Positions 17,891-26,863 of a stretch of DNA of 64,000 nt are shown one piece after another. Position 1 is the stretch's first letter. Each line of letters opens with the position of its first letter. The stretch is from JBKCUI01 sp052161605 (GTDB lineage Bacteria > Planctomycetota > Planctomycetia > Pirellulales > Pirellulaceae), in assembly GCA_052161605.1 (NCBI GenBank), contig CP197409.1, one strand, 5' to 3'. The notes beneath the pieces are model-generated. The model had not been told where the DNA came from and ran no database searches. It was given only the letters and a program-made list of their open reading frames with translations. Both the position numbers and the translations under genes were made by a program.

Positions 17891-17994
17891 AGCCGCATTT
17901 TCGAAAGCGGCAGTGCGCTATGCAACTGGGGAGTGGTTAAGAAACGGGGTTTTTTGAGGAAAAAACAATGATCAGTCGAACAGACAAATCCCTC

Positions 17995-19285
17995 TCTAAT
18001 CAGTCGCTGGCACACCTGCGAATCCCGCCAAGCTCCGCCGCAGGCGGCTCCGGAAATCCCGCAGGCTTGCCCTGCGGATGGTTAGGCTTCTCGCTAAACC
18101 TGCAATCGCCCGCCCCAACCCGAATCCCGCTGGCTTGCACAGCGGATCGTTAGGTTTCCGGCTTCTTGGGCAGATCCGGCGAGGCGAGCCGGAAGCGTAA
18201 CCATCTCCTGGGTAAACCAGGAGCATTCTCGGGGAGCGTGTGTGGGCAGCGGTTGGTGTAGCGAGAAGCGTAACGATCACCTGGTCAAGCCAGGTGCATT
18301 CTCAGATCCCGACGACGTTGGGCTCAGCCTAGCCCGCGATTCCCGCTCGGCGTAGCCGCAGGCTGTTCCGGAAATCCCGCAGGCTTGACCTGCGGATGGT
18401 TAGGTTTCTCGCTAAACCCGCGATCGCCCGCCCCCCCGAATCCCGCAGGCTTGCACTGCGGATCGTTAGGTTTCCGGCATCTTGGGCAGGTCCGGCGAGG
18501 CGAGCCGGAAACGTAACGATCTCCTGGGTAAACCAGGAGCATTCTTTGGGCCGCGCGGGGCGGCTGTGGATGTAGCGAGAAACGTAATGATCACCTGGTC
18601 AAGCCAGGTGCATTCTCAGATCCGCTCGGCGTTGGGCTCAGCTTAGCCCGCGATTCCCGGACGGCGTAGCCGCAGGCGGATCTGGAAATCCCTCAGGCTT
18701 GCCCTGCGGATGGTTAGGTTTCTCGCTAAACCCGCGATCGCCCGCCCACCCTCGAATCCCGCAGGCTTGCCCTGCGGATGGTTAGGCTTCTCGCTAAACC
18801 TGCAATCGCCCGCCCCAACCCGAATCCCGCTGGCTTGCACAGCGGATCGTTAGGTTTCCGGCTTCTTGGGCAGATCCGGCGGGGCGGGCCGGAAACGTAA
18901 CGATCTCCTGGGTAAACCAGGAGCATTCTCGGGGAGCGTGTGTGGGCAGCGGTTGGTGTAGCGAGAAGCGTAACGATCACCTGGTCAAGCCAGGTGCATT
19001 CTCAGATCCCGACGGCGTAGCCGCAGCCAGCCCCGGAAATCCCGCAGGCTTGCCCTGCGGATCGTTAGGCTTCTCGCTAAACCCGCAATCGCCCGCCCAC
19101 CCTCGAATCCCGCAGGCTTGCCCTGCGGATGGTTAGGTTTCCGGCATCTTGGGCAGGTCCGGCGAGGCGAGCCGGAAACGTAACGATCTCCTGGGTAAAC
19201 CAGGAGCATTCTCGGTGTGTGTTGGGGTGGCCGTGCATATAGCGAGAAGCGTAAGGTTCACCTGGGCAAGCCAGGTGCATTCAGT
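17995..19285. repeat. REP1 hairpin array, about four higher-order units
   Basis: About 17 hairpins in order A (CCGCAGG stem), B (CCGCTGG or CCGCAGG), C (CTCCTGG), D (CACCTGG), repeated roughly every 300 bases. A and D share arms ending TCTCGCTA and its complement; B and C share arms TTTCCGG and CCGGAAA. Each unit is therefore a nested palindrome. Nothing coding is supported here. Confidence 0.85.
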
Positions 19286-19300
19286 AATAGCAAGAAACGA

Positions 19301-19338
19301 AAAAAGCCAGTTGGACTAGATTTAGGCCAACTGGCTTA
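19301..19338 (-). terminator. Intrinsic terminator of the first PEP-CTERM gene
   Basis: AGCCAGTTGG pairs with CCAACTGGCT, followed on the minus strand by TTTTT. A near-identical stem serves the second PEP-CTERM gene (21012-21051). Confidence 0.8.
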
Positions 19339-19386
19339 TTGGGTTTTGCGAATGCAGTTGCTTGCTTGAAGAGCAGCTACACCGAG

Positions 19387-20079
19387 TTAGGCAGCGATAG
19401 TTTCGTCGCTGGTGTTTTGCTTCTTGCGGAAGCGACGTGCTGCTAATCCACCGAGGCCAACAACGCCAAGGAGGGCGAGGGAGGTGGGTTCGGGGACTGC
19501 AGTTGCAGATAGCGATATGTCGTCAAGCCTAAATTGGGCCGAGCCCGTTCCTGATCCCGTATTGGTGAACAAAAGACTGAGATTATTCGAAGAGGGAAGG
19601 AATGTTGGTTCGATTGTGATCAGCCGCCATATCGATGTGCCAGACCCCGTAGCCTGGGGCGAGAAGGAAAGGCTTGTGTAGTCAACTCCATTGGTGCTAA
19701 ATTGCACTGATAACTCAGTCATGTCGGAAGCGATTGTGCTCTTTAGAGCACCGAATGAGAGCACAAACGAACTCTCGATGAAACCTGTAGTATTGATACC
19801 CGAGATCTCAAAAGATGCAGTTCCATTATTGGTGAGGAAGACGTTGCGGCCACCTGAAGCCCCGGGGTAGTTCGTACTTGGAGACGTCGTCCTGGTGTCT
19901 CCAGTTCCCGAAAATGTCAGTCCGGGATTGTCCCAGCCTGTGTTTTGAAAGCTCTGATTTCCAGAGGGTGTATTACCTGATATCGTCTCCAAGAAAATGA
20001 GCGTTTGTGCAAGTGTTGGAGAAGAACTTACACCCAAGACTGCGAATAAGCCAATAACTAGAGATACCTTTTTAAGCAT
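19387..20079 (-). CDS. PEP-CTERM sorted secreted protein
   Basis: 230 residues from ATG 20079 (MLKKVSLVIGLFAVLG), with GAAAGG upstream. The frame stays open far upstream through repeats, but the signal peptide fixes the start. Signal cleavage is near TLAQ. The body is beta-rich (Gly/Ser/Thr/Asn) and resembles a jelly-roll carbohydrate-binding fold. The C-terminus is a PEP-CTERM signal: VPEPTSLALLG, a helix, then AARRFRKKQ. An exosortase, not in this window, would process it to the cell surface. Confidence 0.85.
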   Translation of the reverse strand: MLKKVSLVIGLFAVLGVSSSPTLAQTLIFLETISGNTPSGNQSFQNTGWDNPGLTFSGTGDTRTTSPSTNYPGASGGRNVFLTNNGTASFEISGINTTGFIESSFVLSFGALKSTIASDMTELSVQFSTNGVDYTSLSFSPQATGSGTSIWRLITIEPTFLPSSNNLSLLFTNTGSGTGSAQFRLDDISLSATAVPEPTSLALLGVVGLGGLAARRFRKKQNTSDETIAA

Positions 20080-20399
20080 TACAAAAAACCTTTCATTTTT
20101 ATCCAACGCTTCTTGATTCACAAACAACAACTTCGCAGTACGATGGTCTTTTAAAACCGTAGACTCCGCATGTTCATCAAGGATGATAGATACTGCATAT
20201 TCGTAATGCAAGCATTCTCTCGTGGATAGTTGGGGAATCGTATTTTCAGGAAGGTTTTCTGCGAGACGATTGTTAAGATGGGCGGCAATTCGCTTGCCCG
20301 TGTCGTCTATTTTTTGGTGCAAAAGTTGCCGTACGGGCCGCAATTTGTGATATTCCATGCTTTTTCGAGGTGTCTCTTGGATTTTTCCTGTAATGGAAG
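20080..20399. other. Upstream region of the PEP-CTERM gene
   Basis: The minus-strand frame stays open here (from about 20358, HKLRPVRQLLHQK) but lies before the signal peptide and has no family resemblance. It is treated as leader or promoter DNA rather than coding. Confidence 0.4.
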
Positions 20400-20985
20400 A
20401 TTCCAGGCTCGGACAGCGGATCGTCAAGTTTCCGGCTCGCGAGTCAGGACCGGCGGGGCGAGCCGGAAGCGTAACTATCTCCTGGGTAAACCAGGAGCAT
20501 TCTTGGGGAGTGAGGGGGCGGAGGTTGGTGTAACGGGAAGCGTAAGGTTCACCTGGGCAAGCCAGGTGCATTCTCAGATCCGGACGGCGTAGCCGCAGGC
20601 GGCTCCGGAAATCCCGCAGGCTTGCCCTGCGGATGGTTAGGCTTCTCGCTAAACCGGCGATCGCTAGCCCGGCTCTCGAATCCCGCTGGCTTGAACAGCG
20701 GATTGTTAGGTTTTCGGCTTCTTGGACAGATCCGGCGGGGCGAGCCGGAGGCGTAACGATCTCCTGGGTAAACCAGGAGCATTCTTGAGGGGGGGTGGTG
20801 CGTCGCCCCATGTAGCGAGAAACGTAACGATCTCCTGGGTAAACCAGGAGCATTCTTAGGGAGTGAGGGGGCGGCCGTTGGTGTAGCGAGAAGCGTAATG
20901 TTCACCTGGGCAAGCCAGGTGCATTCTTGGGCACTTGCGGCGTCGCCGCAGGCGGAGGATGAGCCTTGGTTGGCGGCGAACACTC
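20400..20985. repeat. REP1 hairpin array between the PEP-CTERM genes
   Basis: Same hairpin types A-D as at 17995-19285, including two successive CTCCTGG elements near 20760 and 20830, and CACCTGG near 20545 and 20905. Confidence 0.8.
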
Positions 20986-21011
20986 GCAAGCGAGTGTTTG
21001 TTCGTTCAACG

Positions 21012-21051
21012 AAAAAAGCCAGTTGGTCGGAGGTTGGATCAACTGGCTTTT
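21012..21051 (-). terminator. Intrinsic terminator of the second PEP-CTERM gene
   Basis: AAAAGCCAGTTG pairs with CAACTGGCTTTT; on the minus strand the stem is followed by TTTTTTC. Confidence 0.8.
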
Positions 21052-21098
21052 AAGTGAATCGACTTGGAATATTACTTGTTGCTGATGTATGACCGCAA

Positions 21099-21950
21099 CT
21101 AAGCAGCCACCGACTCGTTAAAACTCTTCTGCTTCTTGCGGAAACGTCGAGCGACCAATCCACCTAGACCAACGACGCCGAGCAGAGCCATAGACGTTGG
21201 TTCGGGTACTGCTGTAGCGGAGACTGTGACCATGTCGAAACGCCAGGTGCCGCCAATATCACCGACGGTACCATTGGTTCTCACGAATGCCGGAGTGTCA
21301 AGGTCAGGGTTATGGGCAGCCACAATTCTGAACGCGAAGTCGGCGTTTCCACCCGCATTCAGTCCGGAAAGATTTACGGAGTTCTGGTTAAGCCAGCGAT
21401 CCCCCAGCGTCCGTGTTAGCAAACTGCTTGCTGTCACAGCACCGTTACTTGCACCGCCCAGCGGATCGGTTCCAATTGTGACAAGTGCGGGATTGCTGAT
21501 GGTTGTCCAGGATATGCCGTCTGTAGTGAACATAAACGCAGAGAATCGACTCGATGTACCGCTTTGCCTCAAATCCCAAGACACGACGACATCATCAATA
21601 AATCCAACTGTGTTAACGGCAAACTGAACACCCTGACTCAAATTCGCTGCTGACTGGCTCCAGCCAGTGTCGATTTGCCAACCGTTGTTACCCAAAGGAC
21701 CAGTCGCCGATTGTGTAGTACCTTCTGAAGATCCGCCGTTCACCGTCCCTGAAGCAAACCCAGTTCCCCCCGCAGTAACACCACCAACCAAACTCGCAGT
21801 CCCTGTACCGATACTGGCGGCAGGACTTGCTGTGCTTGCCGGCAGATTGCCGTCTGCATCCCGGTTAAAATTCCACTGCGTGATCACATCCGCTTGCGCG
21901 GACACCGCCGTAACGAGCGACAGGAGGCTCGCCATTATCAATTTCTTCAT
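21099..21950 (-). CDS. PEP-CTERM sorted secreted protein
   Basis: 283 residues. Signal peptide MKKLIMASLLSLVTAVSAQA. The mature part begins DVITQWNFNRDADGNLP, a common opening of secreted PEP-CTERM proteins, and is Gly/Thr/Ser-rich beta structure. The C-terminus has VPEPTSMALLG, a hydrophobic helix and ARRFRKKQ. It is similar in architecture and sorting tail to the gene at 19387-20079 but the bodies differ. The Arg/Lys tail would hold it in the membrane until exosortase cleavage. Confidence 0.85.
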   Translation of the reverse strand: MKKLIMASLLSLVTAVSAQADVITQWNFNRDADGNLPASTASPAASIGTGTASLVGGVTAGGTGFASGTVNGGSSEGTTQSATGPLGNNGWQIDTGWSQSAANLSQGVQFAVNTVGFIDDVVVSWDLRQSGTSSRFSAFMFTTDGISWTTISNPALVTIGTDPLGGASNGAVTASSLLTRTLGDRWLNQNSVNLSGLNAGGNADFAFRIVAAHNPDLDTPAFVRTNGTVGDIGGTWRFDMVTVSATAVPEPTSMALLGVVGLGGLVARRFRKKQKSFNESVAA

Positions 21951-22257
21951 ACGTAACTTTCCTATTCCAGAAACATGATGCTAGCGTCACAGACTGCCTG
22001 ACCGCTATTCAAAGCTCAAAAGTCTAGTTGCTCACCTGACGGATTAGGTTTAGACAGCGTTAAGACGACGAGAAGGTTTAATTAAGATTTGATGAACGCC
22101 TGCTGGGCGATTCGTTTATGATTCACTCGTCGCACCAGAGCCGTAGCGGTACCCTGGTCGAACCACGAACATTGCCGTTTTCTCGCTACCCCCCAAGTTC
22201 TCAGCTACAATACTATCAAACCGCAATTTCCCCGCCTAACCCCGGACCCTGTGCACT
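21951..22257. other. Divergent promoter region, nothing specific seen
   Basis: Lies between the divergent PEP-CTERM and TPR genes. No repeat, RNA or reliable promoter recognised. Confidence 0.3.
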
Positions 22258-23637
22258 ATGCGTTTCCCTCTCACTGCTTTTGGATTTCTAATAGCCTTAG
22301 CGAATTCTACTGCTAATCTCTTGGCGGACATCACCGCCGGTGGTGGGGCGGGTGCAAGCCAGACCGCAGTCGCCGACGCGAAACCAAACCCACTCGCTCC
22401 CGCTATCGCGGCTTTCGAACGGCAGGACTACGCCGAATTCCAACGACAATTCGCGATGGCCTCCGTCTACCTCCCTCTCCCTGCTGACGAAGTCTTCTGG
22501 TGCCGTCTGCTCGCCGAACGTGGGGCGTTCCCCCAAGCCATCCAGCTCCTGGAAACCTACCAAAAATCACACCCCGATGACCCCGAAGCCTATATGACTT
22601 TCGGACTCATCGCGATGAAGTCGGGACGCTGGACCGATGCCCAACTCCAATTCGAACACGCTGAGTCTCTCATCCAACAAGGGAAACTGCCAGGCGAACG
22701 AAACTCTGCCGTCGTACCCGGCTTGATCCAGCTTCGCGCCGAGGTCGCTGTCCAAAAACAACAATACGAACTCGCTGAGCAACTGTTCACAAAACTACAA
22801 GAGCTCCAACCCGATGATTTGCTCCCCACCTGGCGATGCGGCCAGGTTAAAGTCATGGCAGGAAAACTCGAGGAAGGTCTCGAACAAATGAAGCTGGCTC
22901 GAACGACCAAGACAGATCTCCCTTGCCCTCAATTCACTGCTGCCATGACCCTCGTCCAACTGCGACCATGGTTCACCGACCCCGAAGCGGCCAAAATTAT
23001 CGAACGACAATTTCGCGAATCGGTTCGGAACGATCGAGATGATCCTGTAAAGTGGCGTGAGTATCTCAAGTGGCTCTTGATACTGGATCGCCATGATGAT
23101 CTCTTGACCTACCTGGAGGCTGCTCCTGAATCGGTCAAGAAAACGAGGGATGCAGTGTTGCTTCAAGCCATTACGCTGCGAGCCAAACAGGATTTCCCCC
23201 TTGCAGAAACGATGCTCGAAGATCTGCTGGCCACCTATCCGGACGACGTGGAGATTTCTGATCAGTTGATTTTGGTACTGCTACAGAGTACCGACCAAGA
23301 AAAGCGGAGCCGAGCCAAAGCCATGGCCGAAGCTAACTTGGAACGATTCCCTGACATTGAGAATATGATCGCAACGGCTGGCTGGGCGGTACTTTGCTTT
23401 GAAGAAAAAGAGAAGGCTGAACAACTGTTTTCCAAGCTGGTTGCCCGCGGTGCTCTCTCTGCTCAGTCGGCTTACTTCGTCGGGAAATGGTTCGAGAAGG
23501 AAGGACGCGATCAAGAGGCGAGATCGGTCTTTCAAAGCGCGATCCGAACCGCAGGGATTTTCCCAGAGCGAAAGTCGATTGCCGCAAAGCTTTCTCCAGC
23601 AGCAGAGCCAGCAGAGGACTTGGGGTTGGATAAGTAA
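22258..23637 (+). CDS. Exported TPR protein
   Basis: 459 residues. Signal peptide at 1-24 (MRFPLTAFGFLIALANSTANLLA). Then helical tetratricopeptide-like repeats, for example AIQLLETYQKSHPDDPEAYMT, YELAEQLFTKLQELQPDDLLP and PLAETMLEDLLATYPDDVEI, with the usual Pro-Asp/Asn turns. It probably serves as a periplasmic scaffold; no enzyme domain is present. A REP1 array follows immediately after the stop. Confidence 0.8.
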   Translation: MRFPLTAFGFLIALANSTANLLADITAGGGAGASQTAVADAKPNPLAPAIAAFERQDYAEFQRQFAMASVYLPLPADEVFWCRLLAERGAFPQAIQLLETYQKSHPDDPEAYMTFGLIAMKSGRWTDAQLQFEHAESLIQQGKLPGERNSAVVPGLIQLRAEVAVQKQQYELAEQLFTKLQELQPDDLLPTWRCGQVKVMAGKLEEGLEQMKLARTTKTDLPCPQFTAAMTLVQLRPWFTDPEAAKIIERQFRESVRNDRDDPVKWREYLKWLLILDRHDDLLTYLEAAPESVKKTRDAVLLQAITLRAKQDFPLAETMLEDLLATYPDDVEISDQLILVLLQSTDQEKRSRAKAMAEANLERFPDIENMIATAGWAVLCFEEKEKAEQLFSKLVARGALSAQSAYFVGKWFEKEGRDQEARSVFQSAIRTAGIFPERKSIAAKLSPAAEPAEDLGLDK

Positions 23638-23639
23638 GG

Positions 23640-24180
23640 TGAACTCGCCAAGCGGGATTTGGAATGCACCTGGCTTGTCCAGGTGAAGTTTATGTTCCCG
23701 GTTCGCCTCGCCGGGCCTGATTCGCGAGCCGGAAACCTAACGATCCGCCGATCAAGTCGGCGGGATCCTGGGGTGGGGCGGATCGTCGGTTTAGCGAGAA
23801 GCCTAACGATCCGCAGGGCGAGCCTGCGGGATTTCCAGATCGGCCTGCGGCTGAGCCAAGCGGGGTTTCAGGAGCTTCCTGCAGCTAAGCGGTCGGGCTT
23901 CGGAATGCACCTGGCTTGCCCAGGTGAAGCTTACGCTTCTCGCTAAACCAACCGCCGCCCGCTCACTCCTCAAGAATGCTCCTGGTTTACCCAGGAGATG
24001 GTTACGCTTCCGGCTCGCCTCGCCGGATCTGCCCAAGAAGCCGGAAACCTAACGATCCGCTGTGCGAGCCAGCGGGATTCGGGGTGGGGCGGGCGATCGC
24101 GGGTTTAGCGAGAAGCCTAACGATCCGCAGGGCAAGCCTGCGGGATTTCGAAGATCTGCCTGCGGCTTAGCTTGGCGGAG
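23640..24180. repeat. REP1 hairpin array downstream of the TPR gene
   Basis: Contains D (CACCTGG) near 23670, B and A types near 23750-23830, D near 23905, C (CTCCTGG) near 23985, then B and A near 24060-24140. Orientation is mostly opposite to the arrays at 16.5-19.3 kb. Confidence 0.8.
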
Positions 24181-24238
24181 ATTGCACGCGAGCCGGGTGT
24201 CGGTTGCGGCGATGCAAGAAAAGATGAACGGGGGAGGA

Positions 24239-24322
24239 GGATTGCTGGGTAGATTGGTGGGCGGTGGACGCGTTGACGCCTTACCGGAGGCCTTGCGACC
24301 ATTCCGCTACTATTGTTATCGC
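24239..24322 (+). repeat. Dispersed 83-bp repeat, copy 3 of 3
   Basis: Similar to 11734-11817 over its full length (GCGGTGGACGCGTTGACGCC near 24260). Confidence 0.7.
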
Positions 24323-24362
24323 TGCGCGATGTAGAGCCAGTCCAATCGGCCTGCGGCCTGGA

Positions 24363-25304
24363 TCACGAAGCCTTAATCCATGCGTCCGCGCGACTGAACT
24401 CTTGGTAAGCCATCTTTTCGTAGAGCTGCAATGCAGGGTGATTGCGACTGTCGACGGCTGCCACGATGCGGCTGGCTCCGCGACGGATTGCCCACTCTTG
24501 GACAAAACCTAAAATGCTTAGCCCGATTCCTCGACCACGTGCCTCGGGAGTCAATCCGAGATACACCAGCTCTACCAACTCTTGCTGATGCGGACACAAT
24601 AATAGGCAACCCACAGCGCGGCCATCCATCATGACTACCCACCATGGAAGGTGCTCCTCGAGAACACACGCTGCATAGCCCTCGATCGTATTATGCGTCG
24701 AACGGATGCCGTTCAGCTCAGGTACATCAAGTGTATCTGTATAAGTCGCTTCGACAATTTCGGCGAAGTCGTCAGAATCGAATTCGTTCGCCTCAACTAG
24801 CGTCATTCCCTCCGCGATTTCGATGGCTCTTTCTGGCCGCTGATCTACGGCAGTTCTGACAAGTGAACTACTTGCCAATTCGGGAACGTTCCATTCCATT
24901 TGCACCAACTCCGCGACTCGCTCCAAACCCGCAGATCGAAAGCATTCCTGGTACGCGGACTTTTCCGCTGGACTCAGCTCACCATGAGTAATCACCGCTT
25001 GGACGATTTCGATGTCTAGTGCCGCATACTCCAAGAGATCCTCGAGCAGCATCGCGGTATCAGCCCGACACTTGGGGCTGTCACAGTCGGGAAAGTCGAG
25101 GCCGCCGATCGTGGCCAAGGCTCCGTCGTGGAGAAGCATGTAAGCGGATGAGCCACCCGATGAGCGAGCTGCCAGGATCGGTCGCATGTAATGTGACCTA
25201 GCAGCGTGGGTTTTCATTCGTTCTATAATCGATAAGCGATTCGCTGTAGGCAAAAGTGCATGACATGCATGCACGCAATCTTCCCAGTTCGCATACCATT
25301 CCAC
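24363..25304 (-). CDS. GNAT family N-acetyltransferase
   Basis: 313 residues. The C-terminal half is a GNAT fold: acceptor strand LVELVYLGLTPEARGRGIGLSIL, in which RGRGIG is the acetyl-CoA pyrophosphate loop, then AVDSRNHPALQLYEKMAYQEF, the usual final motif. The N-terminal 130 residues may be a second, decayed GNAT-like domain (LEDLLEYAALDIEIVQAVI), as in tandem GNAT enzymes. Substrate unknown. It lies 46 bases beyond the coiled-coil gene, on the same strand. Confidence 0.8.
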   Translation of the reverse strand: MEWYANWEDCVHACHALLPTANRLSIIERMKTHAARSHYMRPILAARSSGGSSAYMLLHDGALATIGGLDFPDCDSPKCRADTAMLLEDLLEYAALDIEIVQAVITHGELSPAEKSAYQECFRSAGLERVAELVQMEWNVPELASSSLVRTAVDQRPERAIEIAEGMTLVEANEFDSDDFAEIVEATYTDTLDVPELNGIRSTHNTIEGYAACVLEEHLPWWVVMMDGRAVGCLLLCPHQQELVELVYLGLTPEARGRGIGLSILGFVQEWAIRRGASRIVAAVDSRNHPALQLYEKMAYQEFSRADAWIKAS

Positions 25305-25350
25305 GGAGAGGAGTCCCTAAAAATGTAGCTCTCGAATTCTAATGGCCGTA

Positions 25351-25692
25351 TTACGCAGCCCGGCGTTGTTCGGTTTGCATCTGCGCGTCCCGTTCGGCTT
25401 GGTCGGCAGCAACCCTGGCCCTGACCTTATCGGCTTGTTCTCTCACAGCGTCGTTCTTGGCTTGTTCCTGCAGATCGACTTGCTTCTTGGCTGCATCTTT
25501 GAGCCGTCTGACCTTGTCGCGGATCTCCATGATCTTGCGATTGCGAGCCGCTAGCTCTTTTTGCTCACGAACATAAGCGACCAACAACTCTTGTAAATGA
25601 GTTTGCAATTCCAGAGCAAGTCGTACCAGGACGCGAAATGCGATGAAAACCACGCCTCCCCATATCAGCCAACTCCAGAATCGTCCGTCCAT
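25351..25692 (-). CDS. Small membrane-anchored coiled-coil protein
   Basis: 113 residues. One N-terminal transmembrane helix (residues 6-27) followed by a long charged helix with heptad character (residues 35-113: EQKELAARNRKIMEIRDKVRR and onward), ending in Gln/Arg/Ala-rich sequence. It starts 10 bases downstream of parB on the same strand, so it may be cotranscribed with parAB. No family assigned. Confidence 0.6.
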   Translation of the reverse strand: MDGRFWSWLIWGGVVFIAFRVLVRLALELQTHLQELLVAYVREQKELAARNRKIMEIRDKVRRLKDAAKKQVDLQEQAKNDAVREQADKVRARVAADQAERDAQMQTEQRRAA

Positions 25693-25702
25693 GCACTATA
25701 TC

Positions 25703-26863
25703 CTAGGCTGCCGACCGTTTGGTCGCTTCGCTGGCCAAAAGGGCTCGAATTCGATCAAACTCTTCAACGCTCGTAAAGTGGATCGTAATCCGCCCCTTGC
25801 CACGTCCGGATTGATTGATCTCGACTTTGGTACCAAGCTTCATCTTGAGGTCGGACTCGAGAGCTTGCAATTGACTACTCTTGGAGGGACGACGGTTGGG
25901 AACGATGCCCAGGATTCCGTCCTCCGAAGCCGCCGAACTGGCGACCGCCTCGGCCACTTGTCGCTCAGTTTCTCGTACGCTCCAACCATGCTCGACAATC
26001 TTCCTGACAAAGAGATGCTGCTCCTTGATGCTGCCGAGGCTCAATAAAGCCTTGGCGTGCCCGGCTGTGATCTCTTCACGCTGGATCGCGTCGGTGATCC
26101 CCTCAGGCAACTCGAGCAATCGGAGCAAGTTGGCGATGGTGCTGCGATCAATCTTGATTCGGTTTGCTAGCTCTTCCTGTGTGCAGCGATGCTCGGTGAG
26201 ATATCGCTTGAACGACATGGCCTTTTCGACCGCGTTCAAATCTTTACGTTGCAGGTTTTCGATGATTGCCAACTCGGCAACCAAGCGATCGTCGGCGACT
26301 CGAACTTCGGCCCGGATGGTCGGCAATCCAGCATGGATGGTGGCTCGAAGCCGTCGTTCACCGCTGATGAGCTGGTAGCGATCTTGAACTTTGCGAACCA
26401 GGATCGGTTGCAGCTGTTGGTGCTGCTTGATCGACTCCGCGAGGGATTCGATCTCTCCTTGCAAGAACTGCCGTCGAGGTTGGAACGGGTTCGGGTCGAT
26501 CAGGTTGGTCGGGATCGCAAGTGAACCGGAATCCGGTCGATCGTTCTTCTTTAGCGATGAGGCAGGGGCTTCGACGGGAACGCTGATCGGTGAGACGGCC
26601 GAACGAGCTTCGTTCGCCTTGGCATCGGTGGCGAGTTGCCGGATCGTTTCGGATCGGTTCGCGTTAGTGGTGGCGGGGACATTGGCTGCTGAGGCAGACG
26701 CGGCCTGGGCCGGTTGGGCTCCTGACGGGGAGTTTAGCGGAACAGATGGTTGCGCCGAAGTTTTTTGTGGGGTTGAGCCCATCGCCATCTCCGCGGCCCC
26801 CTCTTCGACGGGAGTTCCGAGCAGTGCGGCGAGTCCTCTTCCTAAACGACGATCCTTAGTCAC
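25703..26863 (-). CDS. parB: Chromosome partitioning protein ParB
   Basis: 386 residues. Starts MTKDRRLGRGLAALLG, a typical ParB opening that binds ParA. A long Ala/Ser-rich linker (residues 15-120) is unusual. The ParB/Srx CTP-binding domain follows: IDPNPFQPRR, ESIKQHQQLQPILVR, then ISGERRLRA. Next come NLQRKDLNAVEKA and the helix-turn-helix CTQEELANRIKIDRSTIAN, then a C-terminal dimer domain. The GTG start overlaps the end of parA by 8 bases. It loads at parS and spreads to segregate the origin region; a candidate parS lies at 30783-30798. Confidence 0.95.
   Translation of the reverse strand: MTKDRRLGRGLAALLGTPVEEGAAEMAMGSTPQKTSAQPSVPLNSPSGAQPAQAASASAANVPATTNANRSETIRQLATDAKANEARSAVSPISVPVEAPASSLKKNDRPDSGSLAIPTNLIDPNPFQPRRQFLQGEIESLAESIKQHQQLQPILVRKVQDRYQLISGERRLRATIHAGLPTIRAEVRVADDRLVAELAIIENLQRKDLNAVEKAMSFKRYLTEHRCTQEELANRIKIDRSTIANLLRLLELPEGITDAIQREEITAGHAKALLSLGSIKEQHLFVRKIVEHGWSVRETERQVAEAVASSAASEDGILGIVPNRRPSKSSQLQALESDLKMKLGTKVEINQSGRGKGRITIHFTSVEEFDRIRALLASEATKRSAA

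Noticed and set aside
20080..20853. Long in-frame extension upstream of the first PEP-CTERM gene
   Set aside because: It runs through REP1 repeats and would bury the signal peptide in the middle of the protein.
16560..24180. CRISPR array
   Set aside because: The repeats are palindromic, come in four forms with conserved arms and lack unique spacers of even length; no cas gene is present.
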